NCBI GenBank assembly: GCA_030625995.1
Contig: DAOUPU010000005.1
Location: 1-31,601, forward strand
Length of the DNA stretch: 31,601 bases
Direction of reading: 5' to 3'
DNA from: Flavobacteriaceae bacterium
GTDB taxonomy: Bacteria > Bacteroidota > Bacteroidia > Flavobacteriales > Flavobacteriaceae
Part shown: piece by piece, positions 25,254 through 31,601 of the stretch
Numbering within the stretch: the first letter of the stretch is position 1
How the letters are laid out: the number at the start of each line of letters is the position of its first letter
Position numbers and translations under genes: made by a program
Notes under the pieces: generated by a model
Seen by the model: only the letters and a program-made list of their open reading frames with translations
The model's database searches: none
What the model was told of the DNA's origin: nothing

Positions 25254-26000
25254 CTAAATCACCTTTGCTTCATTATGTAGCAACGAGATTAATTCATCCA
25301 GATTCTCTTTATCTATTATTTTACAAGTACCTTTTGGTTCGGGTTTTTCAAATTTAATGGATTCGGTTGTTGGATCAAAATCGATTGGACTAACAACTTC
25401 TAATGGTTTTTTACGAGCCATCATGATTCCTCTCATATTTGGAATTCGCAAATCTTTTTCTTCCACCAACCCTTTTTGACCACCAATAATCAAAGGAAGA
25501 TTAGCAGATAAAACTTCCTTACCTCCATCAATCTCACGGGTTATTGTTGCAGTTGTGCCTTCAATTTCAAGTCCAACACAGGCATTGACAAAATTATAGT
25601 CTAAGATAGCTGAAATCATTCCGGGAACCATACCTCCATTATAATCTATAGATTCTTTGCCAGCTAATATTAGATCAAAATTGCCATTTTTAACAACTTG
25701 TGCTATCTGTTTCGCAACAAAAAAACCATCAATTGGGTCGGCGTCAACTCTGATAGCATCGTCTGCTCCAATAGCTAGTGTTTTACGTAGTGTTGGCTCA
25801 GTAGTATTGGGTCCAACAGTAATAACGGTAACTGTTGCACCTTGTTTTTCTTTAAACCACATGGCTCGAGTAAGTGCAAATTCATCGTAAGGATTAATTA
25901 CGAATTGGACCCCATTGCTGTCAAACTTACTGTCATTGTCCTTAAAATTTATTTTTGACGTTGTGTCTGGAACATGACTGATACAAACTAAAATCTTCAT
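25254..26000 (-). CDS. etfB: Electron transfer flavoprotein beta subunit
   Basis: The 248-residue protein is EtfB, which binds AMP and docks the dehydrogenase partner of the flavoprotein. MKILVCISHVPDT opens the fold; INPYDEFALTRA, TVITVGP, ADPIDGFFVAKQIA and DLILAGKESIDYNGGMVPGM follow in family order. It precedes etfA, as in most bacterial etfBA operons. Upstream, on the minus strand, lie a perfect palindrome 58 bases before the ATG and a TATATTTG -7 element about 120 bases before it, so transcription is likely controlled there. Confidence 0.95.
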   Translation of the reverse strand: MKILVCISHVPDTTSKINFKDNDSKFDSNGVQFVINPYDEFALTRAMWFKEKQGATVTVITVGPNTTEPTLRKTLAIGADDAIRVDADPIDGFFVAKQIAQVVKNGNFDLILAGKESIDYNGGMVPGMISAILDYNFVNACVGLEIEGTTATITREIDGGKEVLSANLPLIIGGQKGLVEEKDLRIPNMRGIMMARKKPLEVVSPIDFDPTTESIKFEKPEPKGTCKIIDKENLDELISLLHNEAKVI

Positions 26001-26057
26001 TTTTATAAGTTAAATTAGTTAATCTATTTTCTGTATGCGAAGTTAATAAATAAATTC

Positions 26058-26083
26058 AATATACTATGCGCGCATAGTATATT
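26058..26083. promoter_or_regulatory. 26-bp perfect palindrome between etfB and pdhB
   Basis: The half-site AATATACTATGCG is followed without a spacer by its exact reverse complement, centred between 26070 and 26071. The GCGCGC core is striking in AT-rich DNA. It sits between a candidate etfB -7 element (26127 to 26120 on the minus strand) and the etfB ATG (58 bases away), a natural place for a dimeric repressor. It has no loop, and the T run that follows it on the plus strand ends no gene there, so an operator is more likely than a terminator. The regulator is not identified. Confidence 0.65.
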
Positions 26084-26119
26084 TTTTGCTGAATTGAATT
26101 ATTTATAAAAGAAACTTGA

Positions 26120-26127
26120 CAAATATA
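26120..26127 (-). promoter_or_regulatory. Possible -7 element for etfBA
   Basis: TATATTTG on the minus strand is an exact TAnnTTTG match, with the palindrome lying just downstream of the expected start of transcription. No -33 TTG is apparent. Confidence 0.4.
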
Positions 26128-26194
26128 TTTAACTTGGATTAAAATAGTATGAAAAATCTGTTATATCTATAATATGAAATTCAAGTAAAATATT

Positions 26195-26202
26195 TATTTT
26201 TG
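26195..26202 (+). promoter_or_regulatory. Possible -7 element for pdhB
   Basis: TATTTTTG matches TAnnTTTG about 107 bases before the pdhB ATG. The predicted leader of about 100 bases contains a ten-codon ORF at 26222-26254. No -33 TTG lies at the right distance. Confidence 0.4.
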
Positions 26203-26308
26203 CATACCTTTAAAATAACTTATGAAACGGATGCGTGAAATGTTGCTCTTCTAAGTAAATGATTATTGGCGAACATAATGTAACCCTAAAAACAATAAAT
26301 AGTAGCAC

Positions 26309-27286
26309 ATGAAAGTAATACAATTTAGAGAAGCGATAGCTGAAGCAATGAGCGAAGAGATGCGAAGAGATGAATCTGTTTTCTTGATGGGGGAAGAAGT
26401 CGCTGAATATAACGGTGCATATAAGGCATCTAAAGGGATGTTAGATGAATTTGGTGCTAAACGTGTTATTGATACTCCAATTTCTGAGTTAGGATTCTCG
26501 GGTATTGCTGTGGGTTCTGCCATGAATGGAAATAGACCAATAGTTGAGTATATGACATTTAATTTTTCCTTGGTAGGGATTGATCAAATTATTAATAATG
26601 CGGCAAAAATTCGTCAAATGTCAGGTGGTCAATTTAATTGCCCTATTGTCTTTAGAGGCCCAACGGGTTCCGCGGGTCAGTTAGGCGCAACGCATTCGCA
26701 ATCATTTGAAAACTGGTTTGCAAATACACCCGGATTGAAAGTAATTGTTCCGTCAAACCCATATGACGCTAAAGGTCTGCTTAAAGCGGCAATACGTGAT
26801 GATGATCCAGTAATATTTATGGAGTCTGAACAAATGTATGGTGATAAAGGCGAAGTACCGGAAGGTGAATATGTTTTACCAATTGGCGTAGCCGACATTA
26901 AACGAGAAGGCTCTGATGTAACTATAGTTTCATTTGGAAAAATTATAAAGGAGGCATACAAGGCAGCAGATATTTTAGAAAAAGAAGGAATATCTATCGA
27001 AATAATTGATTTACGAACTGTAAAACCTATGGATCACGAGGCAATATTAAATTCGGTAAAAAAAACAAATAGGCTTGTTATTTTGGAAGAAGCATGGCCT
27101 TTTGCCAGTGTGGCCTCGGAAATAACCTATCAGGTTCAGGACCAAGCATTTGATTATTTGGATGCGCCAATTCAGAGAATCACTACCGCTGATACTCCGG
27201 CTCCATTTTCGCCTGTCTTGTTGGAAGAGTGGTTGCCTAATGCAAATGATGTTATTAAAGCAGTAAAGAAAGTTATGTATATTTAA
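26309..27286 (+). CDS. pdhB: Pyruvate dehydrogenase E1 component, beta subunit
   Basis: The 325-residue protein is the beta chain of a two-subunit thiamine-diphosphate dehydrogenase. FLMGEEVAEYNGAYKASKG, RVIDTPISELGFSGIAVG (about 49-66), PIVFRGPTGSAGQLGATHSQ and VPSNPYDAKGLLKAAIRDDDPVIFME are in the order seen in PdhB. The alpha chain and the E2/E3 components are not in this window. Branched-chain 2-oxoacid E1 beta subunits are close relatives, but the sequence reads as the pyruvate form. It is divergent from etfB and ends in a strong terminator. Confidence 0.92.
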   Translation: MKVIQFREAIAEAMSEEMRRDESVFLMGEEVAEYNGAYKASKGMLDEFGAKRVIDTPISELGFSGIAVGSAMNGNRPIVEYMTFNFSLVGIDQIINNAAKIRQMSGGQFNCPIVFRGPTGSAGQLGATHSQSFENWFANTPGLKVIVPSNPYDAKGLLKAAIRDDDPVIFMESEQMYGDKGEVPEGEYVLPIGVADIKREGSDVTIVSFGKIIKEAYKAADILEKEGISIEIIDLRTVKPMDHEAILNSVKKTNRLVILEEAWPFASVASEITYQVQDQAFDYLDAPIQRITTADTPAPFSPVLLEEWLPNANDVIKAVKKVMYI

Positions 27287-27310
27287 TAGTTCTAAATATT
27301 TCAATCATGG

Positions 27311-27341
27311 AGCCGTTTGAAAATATCAAGCGGTTTTTTTT
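27311..27341 (+). terminator. Rho-independent terminator after pdhB
   Basis: CCGTTTGA (27313-27320) pairs with TCAAGCGG (27326-27333), including one G-U pair, around an AAATA loop, followed by eight T residues (27334-27341). It lies about 25 bases after the pdhB stop. Confidence 0.85.
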
Positions 27342-27490
27342 GTGATAAATATTTTTATTGGAGATTATAGATTTATAATATATCGACAAAAATATTTTAC
27401 AAAAATAAAATTAAAGACTTATATTTACGAAATAAGTAATTGTATATAGCGAGTTTATATTAGATTTCTAATAATTATCTACTTTGTAAT

Positions 27491-28369
27491 ATGAAAAAAA
27501 ATGTCGACATAAATTGGCATCAGGAAACTACAATTGAAGATGGGTTCTTTATCTTAAAATGCAATAATCAGACAGAAGATACGAAGAGTATTAACAGAGA
27601 AGTTAGTCGAAATTATATTCAGCTGCACTTTTGTATTAAAAACTCTATCAAACTTTTTTTTAATCAGGGGGGCTATGCCCTTGAAGTTTTAGAAAACAAT
27701 TCCTTATTACTTTATAATCCTAAGCAGGACTTGCCAATAAATGTTGATATTGCTCCTAAAAGTAAGTGGATAAGCCTGTTGATCAGTATTGAAAAATTTC
27801 ATACTTTTTTCACAAGCGAGGCCGGGTTAATTCATTTTTTAAAAGATGAGAACATTGATAAGAAATATTATTATGATAAACTTTTGATACCAGCAGAGAT
27901 CATAGTTTTAAATCAGATGTTTAATTATGGATTACACTCTTCACTAGAAATATTATACACCAAAGGGAAGGTTTATGAGCTTTTGAGTTTATTTTTTCAT
28001 AAGACAGACAATGACAATGTTCAAAATTGCCCCTTTTTGGAAAATGAAGAAAATGTAGAAAAAATAAGAAATTCGAAGAATTTTCTTATAGATAATATGA
28101 CTGATCCTCCTTCTTTAAATGAATTGGCGAATCATGTAAAACTGCCTTTACAACATTTGAAAGATGGGTTTAAACAAATATACGGAGAAACAGTGTTTAC
28201 TTTTTTATTCAATTATAAAATGGAATTTGCACGAAAATTATTGGCTACTAAAAAGTACAATGTTACTGAGGTTAGTTTTGAAGTAGGGTACAGTACTCCA
28301 AGCCATTTTATTGCTGCCTTTAAGAAGAAATTTGGAGCTACACCTAAAAAGTATCTGAGCAATTTTTAA
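27491..28369 (+). CDS. AraC-family transcriptional regulator
   Basis: The 292-residue protein has a poorly conserved N-terminal sensing region and a C-terminal AraC DNA-binding domain from about residue 190: PSLNELANHVKLPLQHLKDGFKQIYGETVF (first helix-turn-helix) and EVSFEVGYSTPSHFIAAFKKKFGATPKKYL (second). The style resembles the PchR-like group that responds to small metabolites or siderophores, but the ligand cannot be inferred. It has no close operon partner upstream; the DUF5686 gene begins 93 bases downstream on the same strand and may be a target. Confidence 0.85.
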   Translation: MKKNVDINWHQETTIEDGFFILKCNNQTEDTKSINREVSRNYIQLHFCIKNSIKLFFNQGGYALEVLENNSLLLYNPKQDLPINVDIAPKSKWISLLISIEKFHTFFTSEAGLIHFLKDENIDKKYYYDKLLIPAEIIVLNQMFNYGLHSSLEILYTKGKVYELLSLFFHKTDNDNVQNCPFLENEENVEKIRNSKNFLIDNMTDPPSLNELANHVKLPLQHLKDGFKQIYGETVFTFLFNYKMEFARKLLATKKYNVTEVSFEVGYSTPSHFIAAFKKKFGATPKKYLSNF

Positions 28370-28400
28370 ATTTTAAAAAGGACGATTGGTTCAATTGTAA

Positions 28401-28408
28401 TAAATTTG
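28401..28408 (+). promoter_or_regulatory. Possible -7 element for the DUF5686 gene
   Basis: TAAATTTG is an exact TAnnTTTG match about 55 bases before the DUF5686 ATG at 28463. A -33 element at normal spacing is missing. Confidence 0.35.
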
Positions 28409-28462
28409 TAATACCTATAATATTCCTTCAACTCAGGAATACTTTATTTATAGTTTTTAAAT

Positions 28463-30952
28463 ATGCTGAAAAAACTACCACTTACAATAATTTTATTTTT
28501 TTGTATGTTTTACCTGAATGCTCAGGTTAAGGTTAGTGGTATCGTGGTTGATGGTAATGGAGAGCCAATTCCTTTTACTAATATAATATTTAAGGGATCT
28601 ACACAGGGAACGATCTCAGATGAGAATGGCAAATTTTATCTTCAATCGGATGTATCTTATAAACAACTTGAAGTATCATTTGTGGGATATGAAACAAATG
28701 TGATACCGTTAAAAAAGGAAAATTATGATTTGACAATTGTGCTTAAAGAAACATCAGATCAATTAGGAGAGATAGTGGTTTATTCGGGAAAAATAAAGAA
28801 AAAAGGAAATCCCGCAATTGCCATATTGAAAAAGATATGGAAGAATAAAAGGAAGAATGGGGTGTACATGTACGATAAATATCAATATGATAGGTATGAA
28901 AAAATAGAATTCGATCTTAATAATGTAGACGAACAAATAATGGAAGCGAAAATATTTGAAGGCATGGAATTCGCCTTCGCCCAAATTGACACTTCTGACA
29001 TTACAGGTAAGGTCTATTTACCGGTATTTATAAATGAATCAGTTTCTAAGATTTATGGAAAAAACTTCTACCCAAAGACTGAAAACACCAAATTGTTGGC
29101 CAATAAAAATTCAGGCTATTCAAATAACCAAAGAATTATTTCTTTTATAAAGCAGCTATATGTTGAATATAATATATATGATAATAATCTATTATTTTTC
29201 GATAAAAAGTTTGCCAGCCCTCTGTCAAGAGTTGGCCCCGAAATATATAACTATGTTCTAACCGACAGTGCATTTATTGACAATAAATGGTGCTTTAATA
29301 TCTTGTTCTATCCGAGGAGAAAGAATGAATTGACCTTCAAAGGTGATTTCTGGGTTAATGACACGACCTTCGCGATAAAAGAAATTCAGATGTATGCTAC
29401 AAAGGGGGCGAACATAAATTGGGTAAAGGATATATATATTGAGCAAGAATTCAATGTGTTAAACGATTCTATTTTTTTGCTTAAAAGGGACTATTTAATG
29501 ACAGATTTCTCCTGGAACAGAAAAGATGAATCGAAGGGTATTTATGGAAGACGTACTACGCTATTTGACAACTACATATTTAACCTGGATCAACCGGACC
29601 TTGTTTATAAAAAGTATGTACATGAAGAAGATATAGTCTATAAACGATCGGACGAATATTGGCAAAAAAATCGACAAGAAGCATTAACTGAAAATGAACT
29701 TGGGATTTATGAAATGTTAGATTCTTTGCAAGACGTAAAAAGGTTTAAACAGATTAACAGATTGGGGGAAATGCTGGCCTCCGGATATTGGAATTTTACA
29801 CCTGGGTTCTCTTTTGGGCACCTGTCTTCAACATTCGGGTATAATGACGTTGAAGGATTTAGATTAAGACTGGGTGCGAGAACATTTTTTACCAATGAAG
29901 ACAAATGGCGCGTGAAGGGGTATATTGCTTATGGGTTTAAAGATCAGAAATTTAAGCATGGAATTGAAGGGAATTGGTTATTAAAGAAAGAAAATCGACT
30001 GATATTATCAGCTGGTACCAGAAAAGATATTGAACAACTAGGAGTTAGTCTAACAACGGCAAATGACGTATTGGAAAGAAGTTTTGCAACAACGTCAATT
30101 TTTACTTATGGTGATAACACTAAATTATCAAATATAAATCTCACTAATGTCAAGGCAACTCTTGAGCCAATTAAAAATTTAACTTTTAGAATTAGTTCAA
30201 CTTATAAAATACTGGAGTCAACAAACCCAGAGGTTTTTAATGTGGACTATTTCGATGAAAATGGTGATATTCAATCCAGGATCAACCAAGTTGATGCTAG
30301 TTTTGCGGTTATGTATAATTATAATCGAAATATATCCGGACTAGGTGTTGAAAGAAGAATCGGAAATGAGGGTAGATATTCTACATTATATTTTAGCTAT
30401 ACCAAAGGAATAAAGAACTTATTTAACAGTGATTTTGATTACCATAAATTACAATTTTTTTATCAACAGCCGATAGCAATTGGTGGATTAGGCAGATTAA
30501 TTACTACTCTCGAAATAGGAAAAACCATTAATCCGGTACCCCTGCTTTTATTGAGTATCGTCCCTGGAAATCAAACCTTTTTTACATCTAAAAAATTGTT
30601 TGATTTATTGGCTTACTATGAATTTGTAACCGACCAATACATTGCTTTGCACTTGGAACATAATTTTAATGGCAGAATATTCTCAAGAATCCCTTTACTA
30701 AGAAAACTACAATGGCGAGAAATTATTGGAATTAGGGGAGTTGTGGGCAGTATCTCTAAGGAGAATATTCTTTTGAATGCCCCTTCGAATGTTCCTCTCA
30801 ATGCTCCTGAAGAGTTATATTGGGAATATCATTTCGGAATAGGTAATATTTTTAAATTTATAAGAATTGATTTTGAATATAGAGGAAGTTATAGAGATGT
30901 TCCAAATGCTACTAAATTTGCCGTTAAAGGAGGTTTTGGATTCTATTTTTAG
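28463..30952 (+). CDS. DUF5686 and carboxypeptidase-regulatory-like outer-membrane protein
   Basis: The 829-residue product has a signal peptide (residues 1-20, ending LNAQ), then a carboxypeptidase-regulatory-like beta-sandwich (about 22-100, with VSGIVVDGNGEPIPFTNI and VSFVGYET), then a long DUF5686 region, and ends in repeated amphipathic strands with an aromatic final residue (GFGFYF), typical of an outer-membrane beta-barrel. It resembles TonB-dependent receptors in its N-terminal domain but lacks a recognisable plug, and its substrate is unknown. The gene is widely conserved in flavobacteria near pdhB. Its stop is three bases from the convergent barrel gene. Confidence 0.85.
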   Translation: MLKKLPLTIILFFCMFYLNAQVKVSGIVVDGNGEPIPFTNIIFKGSTQGTISDENGKFYLQSDVSYKQLEVSFVGYETNVIPLKKENYDLTIVLKETSDQLGEIVVYSGKIKKKGNPAIAILKKIWKNKRKNGVYMYDKYQYDRYEKIEFDLNNVDEQIMEAKIFEGMEFAFAQIDTSDITGKVYLPVFINESVSKIYGKNFYPKTENTKLLANKNSGYSNNQRIISFIKQLYVEYNIYDNNLLFFDKKFASPLSRVGPEIYNYVLTDSAFIDNKWCFNILFYPRRKNELTFKGDFWVNDTTFAIKEIQMYATKGANINWVKDIYIEQEFNVLNDSIFLLKRDYLMTDFSWNRKDESKGIYGRRTTLFDNYIFNLDQPDLVYKKYVHEEDIVYKRSDEYWQKNRQEALTENELGIYEMLDSLQDVKRFKQINRLGEMLASGYWNFTPGFSFGHLSSTFGYNDVEGFRLRLGARTFFTNEDKWRVKGYIAYGFKDQKFKHGIEGNWLLKKENRLILSAGTRKDIEQLGVSLTTANDVLERSFATTSIFTYGDNTKLSNINLTNVKATLEPIKNLTFRISSTYKILESTNPEVFNVDYFDENGDIQSRINQVDASFAVMYNYNRNISGLGVERRIGNEGRYSTLYFSYTKGIKNLFNSDFDYHKLQFFYQQPIAIGGLGRLITTLEIGKTINPVPLLLLSIVPGNQTFFTSKKLFDLLAYYEFVTDQYIALHLEHNFNGRIFSRIPLLRKLQWREIIGIRGVVGSISKENILLNAPSNVPLNAPEELYWEYHFGIGNIFKFIRIDFEYRGSYRDVPNATKFAVKGGFGFYF

Positions 30953-30955
30953 TTC

Positions 30956-31601
30956 TTAAAAGTCAAAGTACCAATTGAATAGCTCAGATCTTATCCCTAG
31001 AGTAAACCAGGTCGTATTTTTAGTAGGATCGACACTTGTCTGTTGTATTTGGTCAAAGCTACGATAAGTAAAGCCGGCAAAAACCTGTAAATTTGTTGCA
31101 GGATTTATAACATAACCGCCTTGTAAATCAGTGATAAAAATATTTGTGGTGTTTCCTTGTCCTATTTCATTGCCATAATCGGAAGCTCTATCATAATCAG
31201 AGAGATAAATATTTCCCCCATAGCTTATTTCAGAATTATCGAAATCAAAACCTTTTTCACCCACGATAAATTTGGCACTTCCAAACCAGCGATTTTTGTT
31301 ATAACGAGTTATAAATATGGTCTCCCAAAAATTTCCACCCCAAAGGTGACCTAAAGGCTGATTGAAATGACCATAGTTCAGTCTAATCGTATTGTGTGAA
31401 TTAGTATAAGGTCTTATGCGATTGAATTCCAATTGTAACATTAAATTATCAACTTTAAAAGCGTTGAAATATTTTAAACCAAGTTGAAGACCAAATTTAT
31501 TACCCCAATAACCATCTCCCGAAAACACTTCTCCTACCGTCATCTCATCTATTAATATTTGATCGTAGAAAAATAGATTGTCTGTTATTTGATATTTCAT
31601 A
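30956..31601 (-). CDS. Wzi/RemB-like outer-membrane protein, 3' part only
   Basis: The C-terminal 214 or more residues of a minus-strand gene lie here; the frame is still open at the window edge, so the methionine at 31600 is probably internal. The segment alternates polar and aromatic residues as in a beta-barrel, and contains a stretch resembling capsule-assembly Wzi and the gliding-related RemB family (QLEFNRIRPYTNSH, YGHFNQPLGHLWGGNFWE). It ends in WYFDF, a C-terminal aromatic typical of outer-membrane proteins. Full-length relatives are about 500-600 residues. With gldB and gldC nearby, a surface or gliding role is plausible but unproven. Confidence 0.72.
   Translation of the reverse strand, partial: MKYQITDNLFFYDQILIDEMTVGEVFSGDGYWGNKFGLQLGLKYFNAFKVDNLMLQLEFNRIRPYTNSHNTIRLNYGHFNQPLGHLWGGNFWETIFITRYNKNRWFGSAKFIVGEKGFDFDNSEISYGGNIYLSDYDRASDYGNEIGQGNTTNIFITDLQGGYVINPATNLQVFAGFTYRSFDQIQQTSVDPTKNTTWFTLGIRSELFNWYFDF

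Noticed and set aside
1..31601. Search for tRNA or rRNA genes, CRISPR arrays, insertion sequences and riboswitches.
   Set aside because: No cloverleaf, regularly spaced repeat, transposase or known riboswitch consensus (for example TPP before pdhB) was seen by reading; a covariance-model scan would be decisive.

Overview
The window reads as a low-GC chromosome segment from a gliding-lineage member of the Bacteroidota, most likely class Flavobacteriia. The evidence is gldB next to gldC, a FolK-deoxynucleoside kinase fusion, a DUF5686/carboxypeptidase-regulatory-like outer-membrane protein, 2TM-domain and small TonB-C-like proteins, and repeated promoter elements of the Bacteroidota type (TAnnTTTG near -7, sometimes with TTG/TTTG near -33) in place of E. 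coli-type boxes. Genes are dense and mostly housekeeping. I see no phage, insertion sequence, CRISPR array, tRNA or rRNA. Genus-level placement is not possible from reading alone.

Layout. 1-1.7 kb (minus strand): promoter of a gene cut by the left edge, then NAD kinase and a CBS-domain protein. 1.8-3.7 kb (plus): pdxJ overlapping an alpha/beta hydrolase, then a small membrane protein. 3.8-9.5 kb (plus): a protein quality-control block of trigger factor (strong terminator), clpP and clpX, then dnaG primase. 9.5-13.1 kb: a cell-envelope glycosylation island with a flippase-like membrane protein and a GT2 polyprenyl-phosphate glycosyltransferase on the minus strand and a divergent ArnT/PMT-like glycosyltransferase. 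13.1-16.5 kb: nadE (minus), gldB-gldC (plus), folK-dNK (minus). 16.6-19.4 kb: sppA (plus), AraC-type regulator (minus). 19.5-21.9 kb (minus): thyA, small TonB-C-like protein, 2TM protein, folA. 22.0-24.0 kb (minus): a DUF151 bifunctional-nuclease/UVR protein and a CNT nucleoside transporter. 24.2-27.3 kb: etfB-etfA (minus), divergent from pdhB (plus) across a 308-bp spacer with a 26-bp perfect palindrome. 27.5-31.6 kb: AraC-type regulator, an 829-residue DUF5686 protein, and the 3' end of a Wzi/RemB-like beta-barrel gene that runs off the right edge.

How the genes connect. NadK and NadE supply NADP and NAD. ThyA, FolA and FolK-dNK together cover the folate/thymidylate cycle and deoxynucleoside salvage, and the CNT transporter could feed that salvage. 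Trigger factor, ClpP and ClpX handle folding and degradation of new proteins. EtfAB and PdhB are electron-transfer and acetyl-CoA entry points. GldB, GldC and the RemB/Wzi-like barrel point to gliding and cell-surface structure.

I did not find a clearly new multi-gene system. The best leads are the large perfect palindrome between etfB and pdhB, a DnaG whose four zinc ligands are all substituted, a trigger factor with an unrecognisable PPIase core, and the envelope glycosylation trio of unknown target.
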